Of a DNA stretch of 64,000 nt, positions 41,096 through 49,897 are shown in pieces. Both the position numbers and the translations under genes were made by a program. The stretch spans positions 23,959-87,958 of the forward strand of contig JANQRP010000031.1 of the NCBI GenBank assembly GCA_028284495.1, given 5' to 3'. How positions within the stretch are numbered: position 1 is the first letter of the stretch; every line of letters begins with the position of its first letter. This DNA is from Longimicrobiales bacterium (GTDB taxonomy: Bacteria; Gemmatimonadota; Gemmatimonadetes; Longimicrobiales; Gaopeijiaceae). The notes under the pieces are model-generated. The model did no database searches and had not been told where the DNA came from. It was given only the letters and a program-made list of their open reading frames with translations.

Positions 41096-41374
41096 CTACC
41101 ACTCGATCGAGCCCTCCTGGCTCGTGTCGATGTCGGCACCCTTCCCGTCGCCGAGCAGTACCTCCTCGACCTGACGGAAGAGGAAGTCCCGCGACTTCTT
41201 CTCCCTCGGGTCGAGTCCGTAGTGGTTGATGAGCAGCGTCTGGTGCTCGAGCCAGTCCTTCCAGCAATCCTGGCAGATCTCCGCGAGGATCCGCTCACCC
41301 AGCTCGTTGCGGAAGGGAGCCTTCTCCATCTTCAGTGGGCCGCTGCACCGGCGGCACTCGAACGTCTCGGCCAC
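41096..41374 (-). CDS. Small zinc-ribbon protein with YggX-like (Fe(II)-trafficking) domain
   Basis: A 92-residue cytoplasmic protein. Two C-x-x-C pairs (Cys7/10 in FECRRC and Cys34/37 in ICQDC) form a probable zinc site. The following segment, CWKDWLEHQTLLINHYGLDPREKKSRDFL, closely follows the core of YggX, a protein linked to iron handling and oxidative-damage protection in proteobacteria. Classical YggX has one N-terminal cysteine and no such ribbon. The GTG at 41374 is chosen because GGAG lies six bases upstream and the extension beyond it is atypical. It is divergent from fabH with 80 bp between them. Confidence 0.75.
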   Translation of the reverse strand: MAETFECRRCSGPLKMEKAPFRNELGERILAEICQDCWKDWLEHQTLLINHYGLDPREKKSRDFLFRQVEEVLLGDGKGADIDTSQEGSIEW

Positions 41375-41454
41375 TCGTCTCTCCGACGGGTTCGGGCGAT
41401 GTTGTGAGGTCTGAGCCCACAAGCTAACCCCACACCCCAGCCGGGAGATCGACC

Positions 41455-42450
41455 GTGCCACGGACCGCGATCGTCGGAACGGGCCACTGGGTGCCCGCGC
41501 GCGTCGTGACCAACGACGATCTCACCGAGCTCATGGACACGTCGGACGCCTGGATCCGTGAGCGGACGGGCATCGAGGAGCGCCGGTGGGTGGAGTCGGG
41601 GACCACGGGCGCCGACATGGCGGTCCGGGCCTCGAGGATGGCCCTGGAGGACGCGGGCCTGGCCGCATCGGACGTCGAGGCCGTCGTCCTCGCGACGCTC
41701 TCGCCGGACCACTTCTTCCCGGGCACCGGCGTGTTCGTCGCCCGGGAGCTGGGTCTCGGCACCGCGCCCGCGATCGACCTCCGCGCCCAGTGTTCGGGGT
41801 TCGTGTACGGGCTGCAGGTCTCGGACGCGCTGATCCGCACCCGGCAGTACCGGACGATTCTGCTCATCGGTGTCGAGATCCAGTCCACGGGGCTGGACGT
41901 CTCGACGGACGGACGCGACATGGCGGTCCTCTTCGGTGACGGAGCCGGGGCTGTCGTGCTACAGGCGACCGACGAGGAGGGCAGGGGGGTCCTCTCCACG
42001 CACCTTCACGCCGAGGGCGAATTCGCGGAGATCCTCTGGGGCGATGCGCCGGCGAGCTGGCGGCATCCACGCATCTCGCGGGAGGACTTCGAGCAGCGTC
42101 GGATCTATCCGTCCATGGTGGGACGCGACGTGTTCAGGCACGCGGTGACGCGGATGCCGGAGGTGGTGGGCGAAGCGCTCGAAGCGAACGACCTCGGCAC
42201 CGACGACATCGATCTGCTCATCCCGCACCAGGCCAACCTCCGGATCTCGCAGATGGTCCAGAAACGACTGGGACTGTCCGACGATCAGGTGTTCAACAAC
42301 ATCCGCAAGTACGGGAACACCACGGCCGCAACCATCCCGATCGCCCTGTCCGAGGCGGTGCGCGAGGGCCGGCTCGGGCGGGGCGACCTCGTGTGCTTCA
42401 CGGCCTTCGGGTCGGGGTTCACGTGGGGGGCCGCGCTCCTGCGCTGGTAA
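41455..42450 (+). CDS. fabH: 3-oxoacyl-ACP synthase III
   Basis: A 331-residue condensing enzyme that starts fatty-acid synthesis by joining an acyl-CoA to malonyl-ACP. The catalytic triad is intact: Cys113 (AQCSGFVYGL), His258 (IPHQANLRI) and Asn288 (KYGNTTAATIP). MDTSDAWIRERTGIEERRWV near the N-terminus and GDGAGAVVL are standard FabH features. No other fatty-acid gene is next to it, so it may be a second KAS III with a special acyl primer rather than the main cluster copy; this cannot be resolved here. GTG start with GGGAG upstream. Confidence 0.93.
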   Translation: MPRTAIVGTGHWVPARVVTNDDLTELMDTSDAWIRERTGIEERRWVESGTTGADMAVRASRMALEDAGLAASDVEAVVLATLSPDHFFPGTGVFVARELGLGTAPAIDLRAQCSGFVYGLQVSDALIRTRQYRTILLIGVEIQSTGLDVSTDGRDMAVLFGDGAGAVVLQATDEEGRGVLSTHLHAEGEFAEILWGDAPASWRHPRISREDFEQRRIYPSMVGRDVFRHAVTRMPEVVGEALEANDLGTDDIDLLIPHQANLRISQMVQKRLGLSDDQVFNNIRKYGNTTAATIPIALSEAVREGRLGRGDLVCFTAFGSGFTWGAALLRW

Positions 42451-42550
42451 GCTGGTAGTTCCGTCCTGCCATTGGACGAAAATCCCGGTCGTCGGTAAAT
42501 TGTTGCCTCGAACGACCCCGCGCGGGACCGGTTCCACTCGGAGGCGAACG

Positions 42551-42934
42551 GTGAAGAAGAAGGAACTCGAGCACATCGAGAAGCGGTTGCTTCAGGAGCG
42601 CGACAAGGCGCGCCGCGCGCTCGGCCTGTTCGACGAGATGGCGAAGGCCGACCGCGAGTCCGGTGACTCCAACCTCTCCGCCTACACGGATCACATGGCG
42701 GACCAGGGTACGGAGGCGATGGAGCGTGAGAAGGCCGCCCTCTTCGCCACGAAGGAGGGCCGCTACCTCTATCGCCTGCAGGAGGCGCTGCGGCGGCTCC
42801 ACTCCGATCCCAAGAACTTCGGAAAGTGCCACACCTGCGGCGCCGACCTCGGATTCGAGCGCCTCGATGCGCTGCCGCACGCTCGCTACTGCATCGACTG
42901 CAAGCGGAAGGAAGAGGAGGAGTCCGCCGCCTGA
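42551..42934 (+). CDS. TraR/DksA-type C4 zinc-finger protein
   Basis: A 127-residue protein with an N-terminal coiled-coil pair (LEHIEKRLLQERDKARRAL to about residue 85, including the conserved DHMADQGTEA turn). It ends with a four-cysteine zinc finger: Cys93/96 (KCHTC) and Cys114/117 (YCIDC). DksA-like proteins reach RNA polymerase through the secondary channel and modulate initiation; members of this shorter type are often uncharacterised. The acidic tip residues typical of DksA are not clearly conserved. The GTG start is supported by GGAGG about eight bases upstream. A strong terminator follows. Confidence 0.87.
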   Translation: MKKKELEHIEKRLLQERDKARRALGLFDEMAKADRESGDSNLSAYTDHMADQGTEAMEREKAALFATKEGRYLYRLQEALRRLHSDPKNFGKCHTCGADLGFERLDALPHARYCIDCKRKEEEESAA

Positions 42935-42954
42935 CGGGCGGACTCCGCGGGAAC

Positions 42955-42990
42955 GAAGAAGGGCCCAGCCGACCGGCTGGGCCCTTCTTC
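42955..42990. terminator. Strong bidirectional intrinsic terminator
   Basis: GAAGAAGGGCCCAGCC (42955-42970) and its exact reverse complement (42975-42990) form a 16-bp perfect stem with a GACC loop. A-rich and T-rich ends make it usable from both strands. It separates the converging zinc-finger gene (plus) and the RNase D unit (minus). Confidence 0.92.
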
Positions 42991-43013
42991 ATATCGAAGC
43001 CTGCCGCTTCGCG

Positions 43014-43394
43014 TCAGGCCGCGTCTTCCTCGCCCTCTTCCTCAGGCTCCTCGTAGAGCGGACTCACGTCCATCCAGAGCTGCTCGATCTCGTCGCGGAG
43101 GCGACGGACGTTCTTCTGAAGCTCCTCGTCGTGGGTGTGGTAGCGTGCGGCCGCAAGGGCACGATACGCGCGCCAGAGCGCCGACGACGTGGGCGTCTGC
43201 TCGTGGTTCCGACGCTTCTCACCACGAAGCTTCGCGACGACCCACTCCGAAAGACCCTCGTCGAGGAGCATCGTCCCCCCCTCGGTCTTGCTCTCCTTGT
43301 CCACGAACTTCTGGAGCTTCTTGCGGAAGCTCCGCGGCACGCCGGCGACGACGTACACCGAAAGGTCGTCGCGCTGAAGCATCTCGGACGCCAT
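43014..43394 (-). CDS. Uncharacterised small protein downstream of RNase D
   Basis: A 126-residue cytoplasmic protein that I do not recognise. It has a basic N-terminal half (GVPRSFRKKLQKFVDKESK), a central ALWRAYRALAAARYHTHDEE helix, and a strongly acidic tail (EEPEEEGEEDAA). Most of it looks helical, with no signal peptide, cysteines or membrane segments. GGGGAG lies six bases before the ATG. It begins 27 bases after the RNase D stop and shares that gene's terminator, so the two are co-transcribed; a role in RNA metabolism is only inferred from this. Confidence 0.8.
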   Translation of the reverse strand: MASEMLQRDDLSVYVVAGVPRSFRKKLQKFVDKESKTEGGTMLLDEGLSEWVVAKLRGEKRRNHEQTPTSSALWRAYRALAAARYHTHDEELQKNVRRLRDEIEQLWMDVSPLYEEPEEEGEEDAA

Positions 43395-43421
43395 GTGATC
43401 TCCCCGGGCCAGGCCCGCTGT

Positions 43422-44555
43422 TCAGTTGAGGACGGTCAGGAGGTCTTCCCCGACCGTGTCGATTTGCCACTGCTTCATTCCGTCGATCCGATCCAGATCG
43501 GCCAACTGCTTCGGCTTCTCGAACGCGATCTCCATCAGGACCGCGTTCGGAAGCAACGCGCCCCGGTCCACACCCAGCGACTCGGCGTGCCGGTTGCGCA
43601 CTTCCTTGAGTCGACCCGCCAGCGCCTCCACGTCGGGCGTCGGGCGACCTCGTCCCGCCGATTCCGACCTGGGGTAGCCCGTGAGCTCCGCCTCGTCGAT
43701 TTCGTCGACCCGCCGCAGCGCCGCGAGAAGATCCCGCCCCTCGGAACGTGCCATCCGACCGTTCACACCCTTCCTTTCGGCGAACTCGCCCGGCGAGCCG
43801 GGAGGGTCGACCGCGACGTCGAGGAGCACCGCGTCCGACGCCACCCGGAACGGAGCGCGGTCATCGCGCCGCGCGATCGTGTCCCGCCAGTCCCACGCCG
43901 CGCGGAGTCGCTCCAGCGCCCGGGGCGACAGGTCACGGGCCCCTTTCACTCGGGTGACCGGATCCACCGCTTCGTCCTCCGTGTGCTCGATGGCCTCGAG
44001 CAGCCGGAACTCCTCCGACGCCCAGGTGCCTCGACCTCGCTGCTCGAGCCGGAGCACGAGCTTCCGCGTCAGCTCGTGCAACCAGACCGTGTCGTTCACC
44101 GCGTACTCGAGCATTTCCCGCTCCAGCGGGCGCTTCGCCCAGTCCGCACGCTGGTACTTCTTGGCCAGCTCGACTCCCAGGTACTTCTCGAGAAGGGCCG
44201 CGAGGCCGATTCCCGGTTCGCCGAGCAGCGTGGCCACCACCTGCGTGTCCAGGAGCCCACGGAGGGATATGTCGAGGTCCCGCTGGAGGAGGCGCAGATC
44301 GAAGTCCGAGCCGTGCATCAGCACCGGAATCTCCCGGTCCTCGAGCACGGGCCGAAGCGTCGGCGCCACATCCGCGGCCAGCGGGTCCAGAACCCAGTTC
44401 CCGGCATCCGGAAGCGTCATCTGCACGAGGCAGACCCGGTCCGAATACCGATGAAAGCCCGCGGCTTCGAGGTCGAGCGCGACGGATGGGGCCGACTTCA
44501 ACGCGTCTTCGAAGCGGCGGAGGCCGTCCGTCGTGTCGATGTACTCGAAATCCAT
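43422..44555 (-). CDS. rnd: Ribonuclease D
   Basis: A 377-residue 3'-to-5' exoribonuclease that trims tRNA and other stable RNA precursors. The DEDDy catalytic residues are in place: Asp28 and Glu30 (VALDLEAAG), Asp86 in HGSDFDLRLL, and Tyr151/Asp155 in YAVNDTVWL. A C-terminal HRDC domain begins near residue 290 (VEALAGRLKEVRNRHAESLG) and includes LADLDRIDGMKQWQ. Length and order are standard. Upstream 256 bases separate it from the divergent pyk; an AT-richer patch at about 44625-44660 there may hold promoters. Confidence 0.93.
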   Translation of the reverse strand: MDFEYIDTTDGLRRFEDALKSAPSVALDLEAAGFHRYSDRVCLVQMTLPDAGNWVLDPLAADVAPTLRPVLEDREIPVLMHGSDFDLRLLQRDLDISLRGLLDTQVVATLLGEPGIGLAALLEKYLGVELAKKYQRADWAKRPLEREMLEYAVNDTVWLHELTRKLVLRLEQRGRGTWASEEFRLLEAIEHTEDEAVDPVTRVKGARDLSPRALERLRAAWDWRDTIARRDDRAPFRVASDAVLLDVAVDPPGSPGEFAERKGVNGRMARSEGRDLLAALRRVDEIDEAELTGYPRSESAGRGRPTPDVEALAGRLKEVRNRHAESLGVDRGALLPNAVLMEIAFEKPKQLADLDRIDGMKQWQIDTVGEDLLTVLN

Positions 44556-44811
44556 GCAGTACGGGTGGTCGCCCGGGTCGCTGTCCGGGTCCGGGAAACG
44601 CGAAACGCCGCCCCCCAGGAGGCGACGAAAGTACTTAAACTACGCTGACTTATAGTCGTGACGGGGCCGTAATGTTCCCGTGGCGGTCCAGTCACGGGCC
44701 GCGTCTTGCCCCGCACCTCGGTGACGTCCAGACTTCCGCGCAGCCCGGGCGGGCCGATTCGCTCAGCCGCCGCGGCTCCACCCCTCGCCTTTCCACACTC
44801 ATCCGCTCTCC

Positions 44812-46230
44812 ATGACCCGTACCAAGGTCGTCTGCACGCTCGGTCCCGCCTCCTCGTCGCCGGACGTCGTCCGGGCGCTCGTGGATCGGGGGATGAGCAT
44901 GGCCAGGATCAACATGTCCCATGGCACGCGCGAGGAGCACAGGACCGCGATCGAGCGGGTCCGCGCCGCGGCCGGCGACGTCGGTCATCCCGTCCCGATC
45001 CTGTTCGATCTCGCGGGGCCGAAGATCCGCGTCGGCGAACTCGACGCGCCGGTGGACCTCGAGACCGGGCAGCGCGTGACGCTGGTGGCTGGCGAGGCCG
45101 CCGCCGACGGCGAGATCCCGACGACCCACGATCACCTCGCCGAGGACCTCGAGCCGGGCGATCCGATCATGCTGGACGACGGCCTTCTCGAGCTGCGGAC
45201 GGTGCGATCCGCCGACGGTCGCGTCACCGCCGAAGTCGTGAAGGGCGGCCGGCTACAGAGCCGGAAGGGCATAAACATCCCGCACGCCGACGTCCAGGCG
45301 CCGTCCCTGACGGAGAAGGATCTCTCGGACCTGGAGTTCGCACTCGACATGGGCGTCGAGTACATCTCGCTGTCCTTCGTGCGCCGGCCCTCCGACGTGG
45401 CCGACCTCAAGGACCGGGTCGACGGGCGCGCGCTGGTCGTGGCCAAGATCGAGAAGGCCCAGGCGCTCGCGGCCATCGAGGAGATCCTGCAGGTGGCCGA
45501 CGCCGTGATGGTTGCGCGGGGCGACCTCGGCGTGGAGCTCCCGTACGAGCGCGTGCCGATGGCGCAGAAGCGGATCATCCAGCTGTCGAACTACTATGCG
45601 CGACCGGTGATCACGGCGACCCAGATGCTGGAGTCGATGATCTCTTCTCCTCGCCCGACGCGGGCGGAGGCGTCCGACGTCGCGAATGCCATTCTGGACG
45701 GCACCGACGCGGTGATGCTGTCGGGGGAGACCGCGATCGGGGCGTTCCCGCTCGACGCGTTGAGCGCGATGGTGCGGATCGCCTCCGAACTCGAGGCCAG
45801 CGGCGCTCTCGATGCCGGCCCCGCATACGACGCGGGGGTGGCGGGCGGGGGCCGCCGCGGGGCGTCCCCTAGGGAGCACGCGATCGCCCACGCGACCGTC
45901 GGCGCGGCGGCCGAACTCGACTCGCCGGCGCTGATCGTGATCACCCGGAGCGGCTTTTCCGCCCGGCTCCTCTCCAGCTACCGCCCCAGCGTGCCGATCT
46001 TCGCCGTCACGACCGATCCGCGGACGGTGTGCCAGCTCTCCGCGGTATGGGGTGTACAACCGCACCTGGCGAGCGAGGAGGAGCTGAACTACGAGGCGCT
46101 GACCGAGTTCGGGAAGCGGCGGGTACTCGAGACGGGCGTCGGAAGGGCGGGTCAGGCGGTGGTCGTGACGGCCGGGTACCCGTTCCATACCTCCGGGTCC
46201 ACCAACACCATGCGTGTCGAGAAGCTGTGA
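44812..46230 (+). CDS. pyk: Pyruvate kinase
   Basis: A 472-residue cytoplasmic glycolytic enzyme (phosphoenolpyruvate plus ADP to pyruvate plus ATP). Recognised parts are TRTKVVCTLGPASSSP, ARINMSHGTREEH, LFDLAGPKIRVGEL, the B domain (about 70-165), the catalytic-lysine motif VVAKIEKAQAL, MVARGDLGVELPYE, TATQMLESMISSPRPTRAE and DAVMLSGETAIGAFP. The allosteric C-domain ends at TNTMRVEKL. It starts with ATG without an obvious ribosome-binding site. Its stop overlaps the GTG of the PhnP-like hydrolase, and pgi follows, so two glycolytic genes are probably in one operon. Confidence 0.95.
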   Translation: MTRTKVVCTLGPASSSPDVVRALVDRGMSMARINMSHGTREEHRTAIERVRAAAGDVGHPVPILFDLAGPKIRVGELDAPVDLETGQRVTLVAGEAAADGEIPTTHDHLAEDLEPGDPIMLDDGLLELRTVRSADGRVTAEVVKGGRLQSRKGINIPHADVQAPSLTEKDLSDLEFALDMGVEYISLSFVRRPSDVADLKDRVDGRALVVAKIEKAQALAAIEEILQVADAVMVARGDLGVELPYERVPMAQKRIIQLSNYYARPVITATQMLESMISSPRPTRAEASDVANAILDGTDAVMLSGETAIGAFPLDALSAMVRIASELEASGALDAGPAYDAGVAGGGRRGASPREHAIAHATVGAAAELDSPALIVITRSGFSARLLSSYRPSVPIFAVTTDPRTVCQLSAVWGVQPHLASEEELNYEALTEFGKRRVLETGVGRAGQAVVVTAGYPFHTSGSTNTMRVEKL

Positions 46231-47024
46231 AGCTGACCCTGCTCGGGACCGGCACCTCGTTCGGAGTTCCGGTGGTGGGTTGCGACTGCCGGGTGTGTAC
46301 GTCGGAGGACCCGCGCGATCGCCGGGACCGAAGCGGGGCCCTGCTGGATCTTCCCGAGGGGCGTCTGCTCATCGATACGCCACCCGAACTTCGGCTGCAC
46401 CTGCTCCGCGAGAAGGTCGACCGGATCGACGGCGTCTGGCTCACCCATCCCCACGCCGACCATCTCCACGGCCTGGACGACCTCCGCGTCTTCAGCACGC
46501 GGCACCGATCGACGATCACTGCGTGGATCGCCGACGCGCATCGTGACGTCATCGAGCGGCGGTTCCCCTACGTGTTCGACGAAGGCACTGAAGTTCCGGT
46601 GGGCACCACACTGCCGCGGATCGAGGTCCGTTCGATCGAGGACGGCCGCCCGGTCGACATTCTGGGCGCCCGGATCGTGCCGATCGCGGTGCCGCACGGA
46701 TCCACCCGCAGCTACGGGTTCCGCGCAGGATCGCTCGGCTATGTCACCGACGGGAAGTCGCTTCCTCCGGAGGCGCTCGAGATCCTGGCGGGCGTGGACA
46801 CACTGGTCATCAACGCGCTCTGGTGGGGGAACCCCCATCCGACGCACTTCAACATCGAGGAGGCCATCCATGCCGCGCAGCGGGTGGGCGCCCGCGAAAC
46901 GTGGCTGGTCCATCTCACCCACCGCGTCCTTCACGCCGAGCTCGAGAACGACCTCCCCGACGGAATCCGACCGGCGTGGGACGGCCTGAGCCTCGAGCTG
47001 CCGGACGGGGCGGGCGCCACATGA
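46227..47024 (+). CDS. PhnP-like metallo-beta-lactamase-fold hydrolase
   Basis: A 265-residue hydrolase with the binuclear-metal motif THPHADHLHGLDDLR (His74, His76, Asp78, His79), later IPHG-like AVPHGSTRSYGF and TDGKSLP, and HLTHRVLH near the C-terminus. The N-terminal GTGTSFGVPVVGCDCRVC (two or three cysteines at 19-24) is the structural zinc loop typical of the PhnP/YycJ-like cyclic-phosphate phosphodiesterase branch. The natural substrate may be a cyclic nucleotide or 1,2-cyclic phosphate (inference). The GTG start overlaps the pyk stop; pgi follows 37 bases later. Confidence 0.88.
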   Translation: MKLTLLGTGTSFGVPVVGCDCRVCTSEDPRDRRDRSGALLDLPEGRLLIDTPPELRLHLLREKVDRIDGVWLTHPHADHLHGLDDLRVFSTRHRSTITAWIADAHRDVIERRFPYVFDEGTEVPVGTTLPRIEVRSIEDGRPVDILGARIVPIAVPHGSTRSYGFRAGSLGYVTDGKSLPPEALEILAGVDTLVINALWWGNPHPTHFNIEEAIHAAQRVGARETWLVHLTHRVLHAELENDLPDGIRPAWDGLSLELPDGAGAT

Positions 47025-47061
47025 ACCGGGCATGCGTCCGAGTGAGCCGACAGGGAGTGCG

Positions 47062-48447
47062 ATGAGCGTAGTCCTGGACTGGTCCAATCTCGCCACGGAT
47101 CGACTCGACGGCCGCGGTGTCCCTCCGGCCGACGTCGACGGTCCGCTGGCCGACCGCTTCCGCCAGGCGCTCCGGACGGTCCTCGGTTGGCGTGACGATG
47201 GTCGCCTCGGCTTCCTCGATCTCCCGGACGGCGTGGACATCGCGCACGAGGTCACTGCGCGGGTGTCCGAATGGGTCGCGGGCGTCGACGACGTTCTGGT
47301 GCTCGGCATCGGCGGGTCCGCGCTGGGCGCCGTCGTGCTGCGAGACGCCCTGGGCGGTGTGCGCTGGAACGACTCCGTGGCTCTCCGGCGCGGGCGGCCC
47401 CGCCTTCACGTCGCGGACAACCCGGACCCGGATTCGGTGCGCAGCCTCCTGGCGGATCTCGACCCTGCGCGCACCGCGGTCAACGTCGTCAGCAAGTCGG
47501 GCTCGACGGCGGAGACGATGGCCCTCCATCTCGTGGTCCGCGCCTGGATGGAGGAAGGGCTGGCGGGCGGCGGCCACGCCGCAGTCGCCGAGGCCGTCGC
47601 GCGGCGACTGCTGATCACGACCGATCCCGAGCGCGGGTCGCTCCGACCGATGGCCGAGCGCGAGGGCATCGCCACGCTCCCCATTCCCCCCGACGTGGGC
47701 GGCCGGTTCAGCGTCCTCAGCGCGGTCGGGCTCGTGCCCGCCGCCGTGGTGGGCGCGGACCTGCCGGCGCTGCTGGCGGGCGCGGCGCAGATGCGGGATG
47801 CGTGTCTCGTCGACGATCTGCGGAGGAACCCGGCCGGGTTGTTCGCGACCCTGCTCCACGCGCTGCACACCGATCAGGGTCGTCCCATCCACGTGATGAT
47901 GCCGTACGCCGACCGTCTGCGGCCGCTCGCGTTCTGGTTCCAGCAACTCTGGGCGGAGTCGCTCGGCAAGGACGGCCGGGGCCCGACGCCGCTGCCGGCG
48001 CTGGGCGCGGTCGACCAGCACGCCCAGGTCCAGCTCTTCATGGAGGGGCCGCACGACAAGGTGGTGGTCTTCCTCACGGCTCCCTTCGCCGGTGAGGTGA
48101 CCGTCGCCGCGGGCTCCGACGCGCCGGAGGCATTGCGGTACCTCGACGGCCGCGGGCTGGGCGAACTGCTCGACGCGGAGCGGCGGGCGACCACCGAGGC
48201 GCTACGGCGTGGTGGTCGGCCCTCGGCCACGCTGGAGCTGTCGGCGGTGGACGAGCGGACGCTCGGGAGCGTCCTGATGCTGCTCGAGGTCGCGACGGTG
48301 CTCGCCGGTGCGCTCTACGGCGTCGATCCACTGGACCAGCCGGGGGTCGAACAGGGTAAGTTGTATACATACGGCCTGATGGGCCGCGAGGGCTTCGACC
48401 CGCCCGACTTCCCGCCGGCGGATCCGGCGCGACGGGCGGGGGCCTGA
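47062..48447 (+). CDS. pgi: Glucose-6-phosphate isomerase
   Basis: A 461-residue enzyme that interconverts glucose-6-phosphate and fructose-6-phosphate. SIS-type sugar-phosphate binding is shown by VLVLGIGGSALGAVVLRD, VVSKSGSTAETMA and GGRFSVLSAVGLVPAAV. The PGI signature region reads FWFQQLWAESLGKDGRG with the catalytic-Lys neighbourhood QPGVEQGKLYTYGL near the C-terminus. It belongs to the compact bacterial/archaeal-like PGI branch. ATG 47062 is chosen over 47032 because AGGGAG lies five bases upstream. It follows pyk and the hydrolase in the same direction. Confidence 0.94.
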   Translation: MSVVLDWSNLATDRLDGRGVPPADVDGPLADRFRQALRTVLGWRDDGRLGFLDLPDGVDIAHEVTARVSEWVAGVDDVLVLGIGGSALGAVVLRDALGGVRWNDSVALRRGRPRLHVADNPDPDSVRSLLADLDPARTAVNVVSKSGSTAETMALHLVVRAWMEEGLAGGGHAAVAEAVARRLLITTDPERGSLRPMAEREGIATLPIPPDVGGRFSVLSAVGLVPAAVVGADLPALLAGAAQMRDACLVDDLRRNPAGLFATLLHALHTDQGRPIHVMMPYADRLRPLAFWFQQLWAESLGKDGRGPTPLPALGAVDQHAQVQLFMEGPHDKVVVFLTAPFAGEVTVAAGSDAPEALRYLDGRGLGELLDAERRATTEALRRGGRPSATLELSAVDERTLGSVLMLLEVATVLAGALYGVDPLDQPGVEQGKLYTYGLMGREGFDPPDFPPADPARRAGA

Positions 48448-48576
48448 GCGCGGGGACGGCGCCGGGAGGGCCCCGGGCGCCCCCGCGGCGCGCGATGTCT
48501 CGAGGCCACGCGGATCCGCGACCGCCCGAGACGTGACCGAACAACGACGAACCGGAACGGAGGAGCTTGGACGACC

Positions 48577-49002
48577 ATGCGGGACCACGACGACATTCCG
48601 ACCATCATCATCGAGAAGGACTCCGGGAGCGGCCTCGGCGCGTTCATCTTCGGCGCTCTGGTGGGCGCGGGGGTGGCGCTGCTTCTCGCGCCGCAGTCCG
48701 GCGAAGAGACGCAGGCCGAGCTCAAGCGCCGTGCCGAGGAGTTGAGGAGCAGCGCCGAGGACCGGCTGCGGGCGGCCTCCGAGCAGCTCGAGACGCGCCT
48801 CGATCAGGCGCGGGCCGGCGTCAACGATCGCGTCGAGCGCGTGAGGCACGCCGTCGACGCGGGACGGGAGGCCGCGCGGGATGCCCGCCACGAGCTCGAG
48901 CACAAGCTCGAGACGTCCAAGCGGGCGTACCGTGCGGGGGTAGATGCGGCCCGCGCCACGGTCGCGGCCGAGTCCGACGGGGACGAAGACGGCGATTCCT
49001 GA
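48577..49002 (+). CDS. YtxH-like single-helix membrane protein
   Basis: A 141-residue protein. A short N-terminus (RDHDDIPTIIIEKDSGS) precedes one glycine-rich transmembrane helix, LGAFIFGALVGAGVALLLAP, and the YtxH-typical QSGEETQAELKRRAEEL. The long remainder is a highly charged amphipathic coiled coil (residues about 45-125). Such proteins are stress-linked and of unknown mechanism. GGAG lies about a dozen bases before the ATG. It is followed 25 bases later by the YihY-like gene. Confidence 0.86.
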   Translation: MRDHDDIPTIIIEKDSGSGLGAFIFGALVGAGVALLLAPQSGEETQAELKRRAEELRSSAEDRLRAASEQLETRLDQARAGVNDRVERVRHAVDAGREAARDARHELEHKLETSKRAYRAGVDAARATVAAESDGDEDGDS

Positions 49003-49027
49003 CGAGGAACCCGCCGCGCGGCCCGTC

Positions 49028-49897
49028 ATGCGTGACGGCCTCCGTGGGTTCGTCGCGGCGGTCGTGGAGAAGGCCGATCGGGATCAGATCTTCTTCATGG
49101 CCGGCGCGATCTCGTTCGCCGTGCTGGTGGCGGCGATCCCGCTCCTTCTCCTCGTCGCGGGGGTCGGAGGCCTCCTCGCGTCGGCCTACTTCGCCGGCGA
49201 TCCGTCCACGGCGCTGATCGATCAACTCGTGCAGAGCGTTCCGGCCCTCGGCGGCGACGTTCGACTCCGACAGTTCCTTCGCGATTCGATCACGCCGATC
49301 CTCGAGGACCGTGCCGCTCTCACGCTCATCGGCGGGCTGGGGCTGCTCTGGCTCAGCTCACGCCTCATCAGCACGATGCGCATGGTCCTGCTCCGTGTCT
49401 TCGAGATCGAGCAGGGCCGCGGCATCGTGCACGGAAAGCTCTACGACCTCTGGGTCATCGTGGTCGGCGGGTTTCTCCTGCTCGTGAATCTGGGGACCAC
49501 GGCGGCGGCTCTCGCGGTACGAGACCTCAGCATGGGGGCGGCCGGCCTCGACGGCGCGGCAGGCGCGTGGGTCGAGGCGGGCGTGTCGCAGGCCCTCGCA
49601 TTCGTCACCATCTGGGTGCTTCTGTGCGGCCTGTATCGATATCTTCCGGACGAGGCGATATCGTGGAAAACCGCGATGATCGCGGCAACGTTCACGGCGC
49701 TGGCCCACGAGCTTCTGAAGGGCGGGTTCGGCTGGTACGTGGCCTCGGTCGCGGACTACAGGACCCCGTACGGGAACCTGGTGTCGCTCGCGGTGCTCTT
49801 CTTCTGGATCCACTACACCTCGATCAGCTTCATCCTCGGAGGCGAGGTAGCCTTCACATGGTCCGAACGAAGAGACAGGGCGGTGGAAGCCGCATGA
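49028..49897 (+). CDS. YihY/virulence-factor BrkB family membrane protein
   Basis: A 289-residue integral membrane protein with six predicted helices: about 20-45 (FMAGAISFAVLVAAIPLLLLV), 95-110 (LTLIGGLGLLWLSS), 135-160 (LWVIVVGGFLLLVNLG), 185-205 (ALAFVTIWVLLCGLYRYLP), 215-235 and 245-270 (LVSLAVLFFWIHYTSISFIL). The YihY signature YRYLPDEAISWKTAMIAATF and the final GGEVAFTW are present. Relatives have been called RNase BN in error; the real role is unclear, with links to envelope or lipid transport. ATG 49028 is used; an upstream ATG at 48944 would overlap ytxH by 59 bases. Confidence 0.87.
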   Translation: MRDGLRGFVAAVVEKADRDQIFFMAGAISFAVLVAAIPLLLLVAGVGGLLASAYFAGDPSTALIDQLVQSVPALGGDVRLRQFLRDSITPILEDRAALTLIGGLGLLWLSSRLISTMRMVLLRVFEIEQGRGIVHGKLYDLWVIVVGGFLLLVNLGTTAAALAVRDLSMGAAGLDGAAGAWVEAGVSQALAFVTIWVLLCGLYRYLPDEAISWKTAMIAATFTALAHELLKGGFGWYVASVADYRTPYGNLVSLAVLFFWIHYTSISFILGGEVAFTWSERRDRAVEAA

